64,000 bases of DNA from Neomoorella carbonis (GCF_045278715.1 NZ_CP136420.1:2108001-2172000), one strand, 5' to 3'. Numbered from the stretch's first letter, positions 1 through 7,678 are shown. The notes: generated by a model not told the origin, from the letters alone. A program made the numbers and translations.

Positions 1-322
1 CCCCGTTGGAACAAATTTCCTTGCCCGGGCAAGCGACAATCGATCGTACCCGCGGGCCGCAGGCCCCCGGAAGCAGGTGCAAGGCCTTGATCTCGGCAAT
101 CAACTCCTGGTACTTTTCCAGCCTGACCCCGGGTATCTCCACCCCCTGGCGGGTGGTCAAATGGACCTCCCCCCGGCCATATTTAGCCGCAATCCTGGCG
201 ATATTCTCCAGATCCCTTGAGGTTAAATACCCGCCAATGGTTCGCAGGCGCATCAGGAAAAGATCGCGGCCTTGTTGTTTGATAAAGCCACCCTTTTTGA
301 GTTCATGAAAATCCAGGTTCAT
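1..322 (-). CDS. Sulfite/nitrite reductase-like protein, N-terminal part (runs off window)
   Basis: Only the first 107 residues are in the window; the gene continues beyond base 1. The product starts MNLDFHELKKGGF and carries the ferredoxin-like half-domain of nitrite/sulfite reductases: an early MRLRTIGGYLTSRDL stretch, the substrate-side HLTTRQGVEIPG motif, and GACGPRVRSIVACPG with the start of the Fe-S/siroheme cysteine set. This matches small single-domain anaerobic (Asr/Dsr-like) sulfite reductases. The ATG at 322 follows a GAAGGGTG Shine-Dalgarno inside the end of the upstream ThiF-like gene, 6 bases after its stop, so the two are one operon. Reduction of sulfite to sulfide is inferred from the family; the siroheme cysteines lie outside the window. 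Confidence 0.8.
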   Translation of the reverse strand, partial: MNLDFHELKKGGFIKQQGRDLFLMRLRTIGGYLTSRDLENIARIAAKYGRGEVHLTTRQGVEIPGVRLEKYQELIAEIKALHLLPGACGPRVRSIVACPGKEICSNG

Positions 323-328
323 GGTGTT

Positions 329-1138
329 TCACCCTTCGCATTTTGTGGCACAGACAAAGGTATACTCTTCCAGTTCGCGGATGCGCGGGTTGTCACCGCA
401 GACAGGGCAATTACCATTGCGTTCGGCCTTAACTTCCCGGAAGCGCATCTCCAAGGCATTGTAAATCAGGAGCCGGCCGGTCAGGGTATCCCCAACCCCA
501 AGTAAAATCTTGATTACCTCCGTGGCCTGAATTGCCCCGATAAGCCCCGGCACTGTACCGATAACCCCTGCTTCCTGGCAGCTAGGTACGGCTCCCGGCG
601 GGGGCGGGTCGGGAAAAATACAGCGGTAACAGGGCCCCTGTCCGGGTTTGATGGTCATTACGAGGCCGTCCCATTGCAACACCCCGCCCTCGACCAGGGT
701 CTTGCCGGTCATGACACAGGCATCGTTTAGTAAATAGCGGGTGGGAAAGTTGTCAACGCCGTCGACAATCACGTCATAATCACGGATAATATCTAAAATA
801 TTATCTTTTCCCAAACGTAAATGGTAAGTATTAATTGTCAGGTTAGGATTTAAGGCCAGCAATGTCTCACGGGCCGATTCTACTTTAGGCCGCCCCAGGC
901 GTTCAGTACTGTGGAGGATCTGGCGCTGTAAATTCGATATGTCTACTACGTCACTGTCAACTATACCGATTGTACCTACACCGGCAGCCGCCAGGTAGTA
1001 AGCTGCCGGGGAACCCAACCCGCCGGCTCCAACGAGCAATACTTTGCCTCTTTTAAGCCTTTCCTGACCCCGGCCGCCGACGTTGCGCAAAATTATCTGC
1101 CGGCTGTAACGTTCTATTTCTTCGTTGGTTAAGACCAT
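329..1138 (-). CDS. ThiF/MoeB/HesA-family adenylyltransferase (E1-like)
   Basis: A 269-residue member of the ThiF/MoeB family, which uses ATP to adenylate the C-terminal glycine of a ubiquitin-like sulfur carrier. The Rossmann ATP site GAGGLGS is at residues 37-43, followed by the DVVDISNLQRQ signature. A CYRC pair and C244/C247 (CPVC) are the four structural zinc ligands of MoeB, and PSCQEAGVIG corresponds to the catalytic cysteine loop. The protein ends in an extra CATKC motif. It starts at ATG 1138 behind GGAGGG. No ubiquitin-like carrier (ThiS/MoaD) is encoded next to it; the following gene is a sulfite-reductase-like protein, so a role in sulfur transfer for cysteine or a cofactor is the likeliest inference. 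Confidence 0.88.
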   Translation of the reverse strand: MVLTNEEIERYSRQIILRNVGGRGQERLKRGKVLLVGAGGLGSPAAYYLAAAGVGTIGIVDSDVVDISNLQRQILHSTERLGRPKVESARETLLALNPNLTINTYHLRLGKDNILDIIRDYDVIVDGVDNFPTRYLLNDACVMTGKTLVEGGVLQWDGLVMTIKPGQGPCYRCIFPDPPPPGAVPSCQEAGVIGTVPGLIGAIQATEVIKILLGVGDTLTGRLLIYNALEMRFREVKAERNGNCPVCGDNPRIRELEEYTFVCATKCEG

Positions 1139-1181
1139 TCTTAGCCCTCCAATTCGGAGTAAATATATCGGTTTTTCTTAG

Positions 1182-1210
1182 ATTATACCAGATACCACCA
1201 GGGTGGTCAA
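1182..1210 (-). promoter_or_regulatory. Sigma-A promoter for the ThiF/sulfite reductase operon
   Basis: On the minus strand TTGACC (1205-1210) and TATAAT (1182-1187) are separated by exactly 17 bases, and transcription would begin about 35 bases upstream of the ThiF-like start at 1138. The hexamers are near perfect. Confidence 0.75.
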
Positions 1211-1237
1211 GAGACATTCGCAGCGGCAGAGACGCTT

Positions 1238-1375
1238 CTAAATAACGCGGGTCGCCAACACCAGGACGGCCAGCAGGACTATCCCCAGGCCCAGGCTGTA
1301 GCCGATCAGTTTCTTTTCAGCCGGCAGCAGATCAAACCATTCTTCCTCCTGCGGTAAATGTTCTTTTTTCATCAT
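1238..1375 (-). CDS. Small single-span membrane protein (45 aa)
   Basis: A short gene starting at ATG 1375 behind a strong AAAAGGAGGAGAAATT Shine-Dalgarno. Its stop TAG is at 1238. The product begins MMKKEHLPQEEEWFDLLP, is acidic at the N-terminus, and ends with one hydrophobic helix (IGYSLGLGIVLLAVLVLATR), which predicts one membrane span with a very short tail. It lies 15 bases after the YeiH-type transporter stop and is probably co-transcribed, so it may be a small partner or stabiliser of that transporter. No family is recognised. Confidence rests on the ribosome binding site and the helix. Confidence 0.65.
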   Translation of the reverse strand: MMKKEHLPQEEEWFDLLPAEKKLIGYSLGLGIVLLAVLVLATRVI

Positions 1376-1390
1376 AATTTCTCCTCCTTT

Positions 1391-2857
1391 TCAGCCCACC
1401 GCCGGCGGGGTGATACCGTGGAAGAAGAGCCAGGATATAATCAGGCCGATCCAGATAATAAACCCGAACAGGCAGAGAATATAGACCGCGGCCAGTTTTC
1501 CCATCCCCTCTTCCCACAGCTTCTTGAAGTTGGACATTAACCCGATAGTAAAGAAAGTCAGGGCAAAAAAGATGCCCCGGAAGTTGCCCGCCTGCCCAAT
1601 ACCGGCATTCAGGAGCTTGAGACCTGGTGTACCCTTAAGGGCGACACCAAGGAGGATGACCAGGATAAAGAGGCCGGCGTAACCAAGGACGAACTTCGGG
1701 AACCGCAGCCAGATCTCCCCGATATTTACCTGCTCCCCTTCCCTCCGGTCGATCTTCCAGGACCAGATTATGGCCAGGATGAAGGCCCAAATGGCGATGA
1801 AAATGTCGATAAAGACCTTGACGGTGGTGGTGGCCATGAGCATCCAGCCTTCCTGCCACTTGACCCCGAGGGCGCTTATGGCTTTGCTGCGGATGAGGGC
1901 ATCCACCATGGCCCCGCTGGCCGCCGCCGCGCCGTCGGTCTTCACGGCCAGACCCATCCAGGCCCCGGCGACCATCGGCTCTTTGTAAAGCCAGGCCTGG
2001 GCGGCAAAGGGCAGGATGATCAGCTCCACCACGGCGAAGATGACCACCAGGGACGAGACGATGACGGGGATCACCGGCCGGGCCTTGATGGCGCCGCCGG
2101 TAGCAATGGCTGCCGACACACCGCAGATAGAGATACCCGAGGCCAGGGGCGCCGCCCACTCAGGGGTAAATTTAAAGTATTTCCGGGCAATAAAGTAAAC
2201 CAGGGGCCAGTAGATTAAGTAGGCCTCGATTATGGCGAAGAGGCCCCGGAGAACCACCTGGGTTGTGAGCCCCGTTGACTGCAACGCGTTCAGGCCAATC
2301 TGCGCGCCGAGAATGACGATGGCCGTCTTTACAAACCACTCCGGTTTGGTAGCGTCCTGCAGGTACCTGGTCAGGCCAGGAAAGAAGTTGCCGATAATCA
2401 ATCCGGCGATCAAAGCGATGATGAAGCCCGACTCGCCTGTCATCCGCAGGGACCAGGGAAGTTTTAGTTTAGCCATCTGGTCGGGGGTGGCGGCGATAAA
2501 GGCATAGTTACCGAGCATCCAGCAGAAATAAGTAATAAAGAAGATGATGGTAAAGCCGGCGGCAAAACGGCGGACGTTGCCGCCCATGCTGGCGACGGCG
2601 ATACTTAAAACCGCCGTCAGGAAAGTATAGGTAAGAATCAAAGAAACGATACCGGGAACACCTTTATAAACATCGGATACAGGGGCGAGGGCCTTGGAGA
2701 GGTCCAGCCACATATTGGTTTTGACGGCCCAGCCGATTACGTCCAGGTTGCCCAGCTTCAGCAGGCCTAGAAAAACGATAAATAGGCCAATCCATACCGC
2801 CCACCAGTCTTCAGTCTGCAACAGCGGAGAACGTGCGATCTTTGCTTTCGAAGCCAC
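1391..2857 (-). CDS. YeiH/UPF0324-family putative sulfate exporter
   Basis: A 488-residue polytopic membrane protein with about 12 hydrophobic segments. Family features are the central TAIVILGAQIGLNAL stretch, the ASGISICGVSAAIATGGAIKA re-entrant-like loop and the KTDGAAAASGAM loop. The family (UPF0324, YeiH) is annotated as a putative sulfate exporter; direct transport data are sparse. The start is GTG 2857 behind GGAGGG. The N-terminal region of about 130 residues is longer than in E. coli YeiH and adds extra membrane spans. Its location among sulfite, methionine and cysteine genes fits removal of sulfite, sulfate or a related sulfur anion. A perfect promoter and a leader terminator lie upstream. 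Confidence 0.82.
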   Translation of the reverse strand: MASKAKIARSPLLQTEDWWAVWIGLFIVFLGLLKLGNLDVIGWAVKTNMWLDLSKALAPVSDVYKGVPGIVSLILTYTFLTAVLSIAVASMGGNVRRFAAGFTIIFFITYFCWMLGNYAFIAATPDQMAKLKLPWSLRMTGESGFIIALIAGLIIGNFFPGLTRYLQDATKPEWFVKTAIVILGAQIGLNALQSTGLTTQVVLRGLFAIIEAYLIYWPLVYFIARKYFKFTPEWAAPLASGISICGVSAAIATGGAIKARPVIPVIVSSLVVIFAVVELIILPFAAQAWLYKEPMVAGAWMGLAVKTDGAAAASGAMVDALIRSKAISALGVKWQEGWMLMATTTVKVFIDIFIAIWAFILAIIWSWKIDRREGEQVNIGEIWLRFPKFVLGYAGLFILVILLGVALKGTPGLKLLNAGIGQAGNFRGIFFALTFFTIGLMSNFKKLWEEGMGKLAAVYILCLFGFIIWIGLIISWLFFHGITPPAVG

Positions 2858-3050
2858 TGGTTATCCCTCCTGTTAAGATCTAAATTAACTGTAGTCATCC
2901 TGCATCGTCTAACTCACCACATCATTTCACTAACTTCATAGGGCCGGTATATAATACCTGTTAATTTCCAGCTCAAATAATAAGTATCATTATAACCACC
3001 TGCCTTACCTGCTGATAGCATAGCTTTCCAGGAAAAAAGCGTGTGTTTCT

Positions 3051-3093
3051 AAAAATTAAGGAGGCCCCTTTTCCCTGATGGAAAGGAGCCTCC
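3051..3093 (-). terminator. Leader terminator (possible attenuator or small RNA end)
   Basis: Read on the minus strand, a hairpin formed by GGAGGCTCCTTTCC and GGAAAAGGGGCCTCC (3060-3093) is followed by TTAATTTTT (3051-3058), an intrinsic terminator. It begins only about 35 bases after the expected start of the promoter at 3135-3163 and lies about 190 bases before the YeiH-type start. No gene ends here, so it must act on the leader itself: either conditional read-through into the transporter or the 3' end of a small RNA of about 75 bases. Confidence 0.65.
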
Positions 3094-3134
3094 AGTTGTC
3101 TGGTCAGCATCCGCATTTCTTAATGTATACTATT

Positions 3135-3163
3135 ATTATAGGTTTAGTCTACATTATTGTCAA
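3135..3163 (-). promoter_or_regulatory. Perfect consensus sigma-A promoter upstream of YeiH-type gene
   Basis: Minus strand TTGACA (3158-3163), a 17-base spacer, and TATAAT (3135-3140). Both hexamers match consensus exactly. The expected start is near base 3128, just before the leader terminator. Confidence 0.85.
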
Positions 3164-3306
3164 GGGATTTATTTTTATTACTTAATAGGCCGGTTTTTTT
3201 ACGCCTGATTGACATTGATCCCTGGGGCCTTCCATGGACGGCCAGACATCTCAAGATGCCAGCTTATAATTATGAAATATCCCTATCCGGTAATTTTTAA
3301 AAATGC

Positions 3307-3335
3307 TTGACATGGAATGCCTGGAAAGTTAAAAT
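3307..3335 (+). promoter_or_regulatory. Sigma-A promoter for yezD
   Basis: TTGACA (3307-3312), 17-base spacer, TAAAAT (3330-3335). It points at yezD, leaving a leader of about 130 bases in which no known riboswitch is recognised. Confidence 0.6.
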
Positions 3336-3472
3336 CAAATCATACTAAAAAGATAGGATTACTACATAATGGGGTGGGCGTGAACTATGTCTGCTGTCAT
3401 AAATCTCTGTGTAAATGGTCTTTAACTTTGCCAGGTAGTCCATAAGAAATTGGGATGGAGGGGGATTACCAG

Positions 3473-3682
3473 ATGCCTCAAGAGCCTATAACAGAAACCC
3501 GGTGCCAGGCAGGGCTTTCAACCAGGGAGCAGAAAGTTCTGGGCGAGGTACTTAAGGCTTTACGCCAGGTGAGATATGGATCTATTACTATTATTATACA
3601 AGATGGTCGTATAGTCCAGATTGACTATACCGAGAAGGTCAGGCTGGGTAGGGAGCCGGAGCCGAGCAAACGTGAGCAATGA
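3473..3682 (+). CDS. yezD: YezD-family small protein (DUF2292)
   Basis: A 69-residue protein whose core (LGEVLKALRQVRYGSITIII followed by QDGRIVQIDYTEK) matches the YezD/DUF2292 family. The family has no known enzyme activity; in Bacillus and relatives yezD sits in sulfur-assimilation operons and is controlled with them. I place the start at ATG 3473 because an ideal GGAGGGGG site lies 7 bases upstream; the in-frame ATG at 3455 overlaps that site. Its place between a putative sulfate exporter and the methionine transporter fits the same sulfur-related role here. Confidence 0.8.
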   Translation: MPQEPITETRCQAGLSTREQKVLGEVLKALRQVRYGSITIIIQDGRIVQIDYTEKVRLGREPEPSKREQ

Positions 3683-3828
3683 AGGCAGGGTGCCGGGAAA
3701 CATAACGGTATCTTCTCCGCCGGCGATCAAAAAGCCATCATGACAAAGCTGTTATCTGACCACGGGGGCAATTTTAAAAACAGCGTCCCGGCTCCGGCCG
3801 GCGTCCAGGAAGCCTTGGCATTACTTCC

Positions 3829-3877
3829 AGGGCTTTTACCCGGCCGAAAGGTTCGGCGAAGAAAATGTAAAAGCCCT
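3829..3877. repeat. Nested inverted repeat between convergent genes
   Basis: AGGGCTTTTAC (3829-3839) pairs perfectly with GTAAAAGCCCT (3867-3877), and GCCGAA/TTCGGC forms an inner stem. It lies between the convergent yezD and B3/B4 genes. Neither strand has a clear U-tract, so it is at best a weak bidirectional terminator. Bases 3683-3828 hold no gene I can support. Confidence 0.5.
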
Positions 3878-3893
3878 GTATCTCGGTTACAGC

Positions 3894-4553
3894 TTACTTT
3901 GAGCCGGTATACTCGATTGTAGCCAGGCTAACCTGCCCCTGGCAGTAAGTAGCGATAAGGCCCATCAACTCATCCGCCGCCCGGTATAAGTAATCCATGG
4001 GGGTGGCGGTATTTCCCTGGACGATAAAGAAGGCATTTGTCGTTTGCGGAGTGATTTTGGTTTTCTCGCACTGCTTGACCTCCAGCCGGCAGAGGATTTC
4101 CCTTTCGTCCATATAGGCATATTCCCCGGGCGCTACCGGTACAGGTTCGGTGGCACCCAGGGGATAAAACCTTTCCTTCCCGGTGGTAAGATTAAAGGTG
4201 ATGTTACCCTCCACCTTATCCAGGTCGTGGGCCCCCAGGGCCAGGGCATACTTCAGGGAAATATAGTTGTACGCATCTACCAGGCTGTTAATTTGCATCA
4301 GCCTGGATCGTTGTTTTATAAAGTCATATAAGTATTCGGGAGCGGAGATATGGACCTGACCACCGAACCTGGCGTGCAGGTCGTGGTAGGCGGCCAGGAT
4401 GGGCCGGTGTCTTTCGTACAGGGTCATTAATTCCCCCATCTCCGCCTTAATCATCCTTTCCAGTTCGCGATGTTTCCTTTTTATGGTCAGGTTGCTGGCT
4501 TCTACAAATAATACGGGGATCCCTTTTAATGCTTGATTGACATAGACGATCAT
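3894..4553 (-). CDS. B3/B4 tRNA-binding domain protein (PheT-like domain)
   Basis: A 219-residue free-standing B3/B4 domain, the fold found in the beta subunit of phenylalanyl-tRNA synthetase. The family pattern is visible: VDAYNYISLKYALALGAHDLD, then GNITFNLTTGKERFYPLG, and a late TNAFFIVQGN. Stand-alone copies are often annotated as tRNA-editing or nucleic-acid-binding proteins; the function here is unknown. I choose ATG 4553, preceded by AAGGTG at a 6-base spacing, over the GTG at 4562. It is transcribed towards yezD and stands alone between convergent yezD and metQ, so it is probably monocistronic. Confidence 0.8.
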   Translation of the reverse strand: MIVYVNQALKGIPVLFVEASNLTIKRKHRELERMIKAEMGELMTLYERHRPILAAYHDLHARFGGQVHISAPEYLYDFIKQRSRLMQINSLVDAYNYISLKYALALGAHDLDKVEGNITFNLTTGKERFYPLGATEPVPVAPGEYAYMDEREILCRLEVKQCEKTKITPQTTNAFFIVQGNTATPMDYLYRAADELMGLIATYCQGQVSLATIEYTGSK

Positions 4554-4636
4554 GAGCCTCACCTTTACCTGGAATTTAAATAAAGCGCATAAATCATCAA
4601 AACCTGATGCCTGTTATCACGTTGGAAACAATACGC

Positions 4637-4674
4637 AAAAAGGCCCCTTTGCCTTAACAGGAAGAAGGGGCCTT
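4637..4674 (-). terminator. Intrinsic terminator of metQ
   Basis: Minus strand hairpin AAGGCCCCTT/AAAGGGGCCTT followed by TTTTT, about 60 bases past the metQ stop codon. Confidence 0.8.
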
Positions 4675-4734
4675 CCTTCATGGTTATAACTTCTCTCAGG
4701 GTTGCGGCGGCATCCGTTATCCCCGCCGGCCGCC

Positions 4735-5553
4735 TTAAAAAGCCGGGATAACTGCTCCCTGATATTGTTCTTCTAAAAACTTCTTGACTTCGGGCGTATT
4801 TAGCGCTTCTGCCAGTTTCTTTAAAGCTGGATTGTCTTTATCCTCGGGACGAACCACCAGGACGTTGGCAAAGGGAGAGCTTTTATCCTCGAGAACGATG
4901 GCATCCTTGACTGGATTCAAGTTGGCTTCCAGGGCATAGTTGCCGTTTATGACCGCGGCGTCGACGTCTGTTAAGGACCGCGGCAGCATAGCGGCGTCTA
5001 ACTCTTTGATTGTCAGCCCGGCGGGTTTCTCGACAATGTCATTTTTGGTTGCCAAAATGCCCGCGCCTTCCTTTAACTTAATAACCCCGGCCTTGGCCAG
5101 TAACATCAGAGCCCGGCCGCCGTTGGTGGCGTCATTGGGAATGGCAATAGTTCTGGCGTTTATCAATTCGCCGGCGCTCTTAATTTTTTGGGAATAAATC
5201 CCCATGGGTTCGATGTGTACTTTGGCAATATAAACTAGTTTATTCCCTGTTTTCTGGTTGTAATCCTCAAGGTATGGTATATGTTGGAAAAAATTGGCGT
5301 CGATTTGCTTATCTGCCAGGGCCGGGTTGAGCTGGGCATAATCATTAAAAACTTTAATGTTCAGGGTGATTCCCTCTTGGGCCAGCACAGGTTTAATCTT
5401 TTCCAGGATTTCGGCATGGGGACGAGCAGTAGCGCCGACAGTTATTTCTTTTTTGGCAGCTTCTCCCGGGGATGCCTTCTGTTGCTGGCTGCATCCTGTT
5501 AAAACTGCCCCCAGCGTTAATAAAGCGAGAACCAGAACAACAATCTTTTTCAA
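4735..5553 (-). CDS. metQ: MetQ/NlpA-family methionine-binding lipoprotein
   Basis: A 272-residue substrate-binding lipoprotein of the methionine ABC importer. It has a lipoprotein signal with lipobox LTGC near residues 18-21, then the NlpA/MetQ core: ITVGATARPHAEILEKIKP, DANFFQHIPYLEDYN, HIEPMGIYSQKI, and IPNDATNGGRALMLL. The start is TTG 5553, behind AGAGGGGG; it begins MKKIVV in translation. The gene is divergent from metN and metI rather than in the usual metNIQ order, with its own promoter in the shared 180-base gap. It anchors outside the membrane and delivers L- or D-methionine to MetI/MetN. Confidence 0.93.
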   Translation of the reverse strand: MKKIVVLVLALLTLGAVLTGCSQQQKASPGEAAKKEITVGATARPHAEILEKIKPVLAQEGITLNIKVFNDYAQLNPALADKQIDANFFQHIPYLEDYNQKTGNKLVYIAKVHIEPMGIYSQKIKSAGELINARTIAIPNDATNGGRALMLLAKAGVIKLKEGAGILATKNDIVEKPAGLTIKELDAAMLPRSLTDVDAAVINGNYALEANLNPVKDAIVLEDKSSPFANVLVVRPEDKDNPALKKLAEALNTPEVKKFLEEQYQGAVIPAF

Positions 5554-5587
5554 AGTCTATCAACCCCCTCTGAAATAGCTTATTAAG

Positions 5588-5616
5588 ATAATAGGTTTAC
5601 TTGATTTTTTTGTCAA
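5588..5616 (-). promoter_or_regulatory. metQ promoter
   Basis: Minus strand TTGACA (5611-5616), 17-base spacer, TATTAT (5588-5593), about 30 bases before the metQ TTG start. Confidence 0.75.
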
Positions 5617-5684
5617 GGGGTCGGAGGGAAAAATTTTTTCCCGAATTCAATCTTATTGACATTGTACCAATCCCTTTGTTACCA

Positions 5685-5714
5685 TTGACAAGAAAGATGC
5701 GAGTGTTTTATAAT
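5685..5714 (+). promoter_or_regulatory. metNI promoter with very short leader
   Basis: TTGACA (5685-5690), 18-base spacer, TATAAT (5709-5714). The expected start near 5721 leaves only about 15 bases before the metN ATG, too short for a riboswitch. Confidence 0.7.
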
Positions 5715-5735
5715 TACCCCCTTCAGGTGACATTT

Positions 5736-6761
5736 ATGGTTAAAATCGAAAACCTTAGTAAAACTTTTACAACCAAAGATGGCAAACTGATACAGGCCCT
5801 GGAAAATATCAACCTGGATATTGCCGAAGGGGAGATCTTTGGCATCATCGGGCGTAGCGGGGCCGGGAAAAGTACCCTGGTCCGCTGTATCAACATGCTG
5901 GAAAGGCCAACTTCCGGCCGGGTAATTATTGACGGGCAGGATCTTACTACCTATTCTGAAAGGCAGCTCCGCCGGGCCCGCCAGCAGATAGGCATGATTT
6001 TTCAACAATTCAACCTGTTTTCGGCCCGCAATGTCGCCGGTAATGTGGCCTTTCCCCTGGAAATTGCCGGCCAGCCGCGCCGGGTTATCCAGGAGAAAGT
6101 TAAACGTTCCCTGGAACTGGTGGGGTTGAGCGATAAGGCCGGGCATTACCCTGCGGAACTGTCGGGCGGTCAAAAGCAGCGGGTAGGAATTGCCCGGGCT
6201 TTAGCAAGCGAACCCCGGTTGCTTTTATGTGACGAACCGACATCAGCCCTGGATCCCCAGACGACTGCCTCCATCCTGAGTTTGCTCCGGGATATCAATA
6301 AAAACCTGGGTCTAACAATTATAATTATCACCCATGAAATGCAGGTAATTAAGGAAATATGCGACCGGGTGGCCGTCCTTAACCATGGCCGTATTGTCGA
6401 GGCCGGTTCCGTACTGGATATCTTTACTGCTCCTCGTCATCCTGTTACCAGGGAGTTAATTAAGAGTATCCTCGATACCTCCATCCCGGAACAGGTGCTG
6501 GCAGGGTACAAACCTACCGGAACTAGCCTGCTGGTACGGCTTTCTTTCATTGGTCACTCTGCCGGTGAACCCATCATCTCCCGCATGATTCAAGAGTACA
6601 ACGTACAGGCCAACATCCTTTACGGTAAGATTGACCATATTAAAGATACTCCCTTTGGTACCCTGACCCTGGAATTATCAGGTCAGCCTGAGGCCCTGCA
6701 GAGGGCCCTCGCTTTCCTCCAGGGCAAGCAATTAAGTATTGAGGTGTTAGAAAGGCCATGA
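5736..6761 (+). CDS. metN: Methionine ABC transporter ATP-binding protein MetN
   Basis: A 341-residue ATPase energising methionine import. Walker A GRSGAGKST is at residues 39-47, followed by the Q-loop (IGMIFQQFNLF), signature LSGGQKQR, and Walker B LLLCDEPTSALD. The C-terminal 75 residues form the NIL/ACT-like domain that binds methionine and inhibits transport in E. coli MetN. I choose ATG 5736 (MVKIENLSKTF) because a CAGGTGA site precedes it; a longer open frame begins at 5601 but includes the promoter. It overlaps metI by four bases (ATGA), which implies translational coupling. Confidence 0.93.
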   Translation: MVKIENLSKTFTTKDGKLIQALENINLDIAEGEIFGIIGRSGAGKSTLVRCINMLERPTSGRVIIDGQDLTTYSERQLRRARQQIGMIFQQFNLFSARNVAGNVAFPLEIAGQPRRVIQEKVKRSLELVGLSDKAGHYPAELSGGQKQRVGIARALASEPRLLLCDEPTSALDPQTTASILSLLRDINKNLGLTIIIITHEMQVIKEICDRVAVLNHGRIVEAGSVLDIFTAPRHPVTRELIKSILDTSIPEQVLAGYKPTGTSLLVRLSFIGHSAGEPIISRMIQEYNVQANILYGKIDHIKDTPFGTLTLELSGQPEALQRALAFLQGKQLSIEVLERP

Positions 6762-7420
6762 GTAACTGGCTCAACCAAATAATTCCCATGGTAGCCATGG
6801 GAACCCTGGAAACCCTTTATATGGTCTTTGTATCAGTTTTTATAGCCTATCTCTTCGGTCTTCCCTTAGGCGTTATTATGCTTATCACCAGTGAAAGGCA
6901 TATTAAACCCAGCCCCCTCATCAACAATATCCTGGGTACGATAATCAATATCGGCCGTTCTTTCCCTTTTATCATTTTACTAATCGCTATAATACCCTTT
7001 ACCCGCCTCGTAGTTGGCACCTTTATCGGGACAACTGCTTCTATCGTCCCCCTGTCTGTCGCCGCTATACCCTTTGTCGCCCGCCTGGTGGAAACCTCCC
7101 TGCGGGAAATACCCTGGGGGGTCATTGAGGCGGCCCAATCTATGGGAGCGTCTCCATGGCAAATTATCGTCCGGGTGATGCTTCCGGAAGCCACACCCTC
7201 GCTGGTATCTGGTTTTGTTTTAACTACCATTACCTTGATTGGCTATTCCGCCATGGCCGGTGTAGTCGGCGGCGGCGGCCTGGGTACCCTTGCTTATCAG
7301 TACGGCTTTCAGCGCTATAAAAATGACGTTATGGTTATTACCGTCGTTTTATTGATCATTATGGTCCAGATCATTCAGGTTGTAGGCGACCGGATTGTCG
7401 CCCGTTTAAGCCGGCGTTAA
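6758..7420 (+). CDS. metI: Methionine ABC transporter permease MetI
   Basis: A 220-residue inner-membrane permease with five predicted spans and the MetI family pattern: LETLYMVFVSVFIAYLFGLP at the N-terminus, NIGRSFPFIILL, the coupling loop EAAQSMGASPWQII, and a late SAMAGVVGGGGLG. It overlaps the metN stop by four bases. It forms the channel of the MetNIQ importer; the binding protein MetQ is encoded divergently just upstream. Confidence 0.93.
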   Translation: MSNWLNQIIPMVAMGTLETLYMVFVSVFIAYLFGLPLGVIMLITSERHIKPSPLINNILGTIINIGRSFPFIILLIAIIPFTRLVVGTFIGTTASIVPLSVAAIPFVARLVETSLREIPWGVIEAAQSMGASPWQIIVRVMLPEATPSLVSGFVLTTITLIGYSAMAGVVGGGGLGTLAYQYGFQRYKNDVMVITVVLLIIMVQIIQVVGDRIVARLSRR

Positions 7421-7454
7421 CCCCGAAATCGGAAAAAGTTTCTCTAAGCTCCCC

Positions 7455-7482
7455 TTGACGCTTGAGATATAGAGGATATAAT
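7455..7482 (+). promoter_or_regulatory. Promoter of the SAM riboswitch transcript
   Basis: TTGACG (7455-7460), 16-base spacer, TATAAT (7477-7482). Transcription would begin about 40 bases before the riboswitch. Confidence 0.7.
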
Positions 7483-7530
7483 AAATATAACTAAGCCGAT
7501 TGAAAAACTTAAAAAATAAATATGCGGAAA

Positions 7531-7639
7531 CTCTTATCAAGAGCTGGCGGAGGGACTGGCCCAATGAAGCCCGGCAACCGGCCTGTTAGAACCCAGGTAC
7601 GGTGCCAATTCCTGCAGGATTTCTCCTGGCAGATGAGAG
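7531..7639 (+). ncRNA. SAM-I (S-box) riboswitch aptamer
   Basis: The P1 stem is formed by CTCTTATC (7531-7538) and GATGAGAG (7632-7639). Inside are the canonical S-box blocks: GCTGGCGGAGGGACTGGCCC, AATGAAGCCCGGCAACC, and GGTGCCAATTCC. When SAM is bound the aptamer holds P1 closed and lets the downstream terminator form, so the following trans-sulfuration genes are expressed only when SAM is low. Confidence 0.95.
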
Positions 7640-7642
7640 TTG

Positions 7643-7678
7643 AAAAAAGCTCTTCTTCTGCGAAGGGCTTTTATTTTG
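7643..7678 (+). terminator. Expression-platform terminator of the SAM riboswitch
   Basis: AGCTCTTC/GAAGGGCT hairpin with a TTCTGC loop followed by TTTATTTT, just after the aptamer and before the Shine-Dalgarno of the first gene. Confidence 0.85.

Noticed and set aside
1635..2159. A 174-codon minus-strand frame inside the YeiH-type gene.
   Set aside because: It is a shifted frame within a membrane protein gene; composition rich in H, R and G without motifs.
3740..3922. A 60-codon plus-strand frame between yezD and the B3/B4 gene.
   Set aside because: No ribosome site, and it overlaps the convergent gene end and a hairpin; no protein similarity recognised.
5554..5735. Possible S-box or T-box leader for metQ or metNI.
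   Set aside because: The leaders are too short (about 30 and 15 bases) and have no conserved aptamer blocks.
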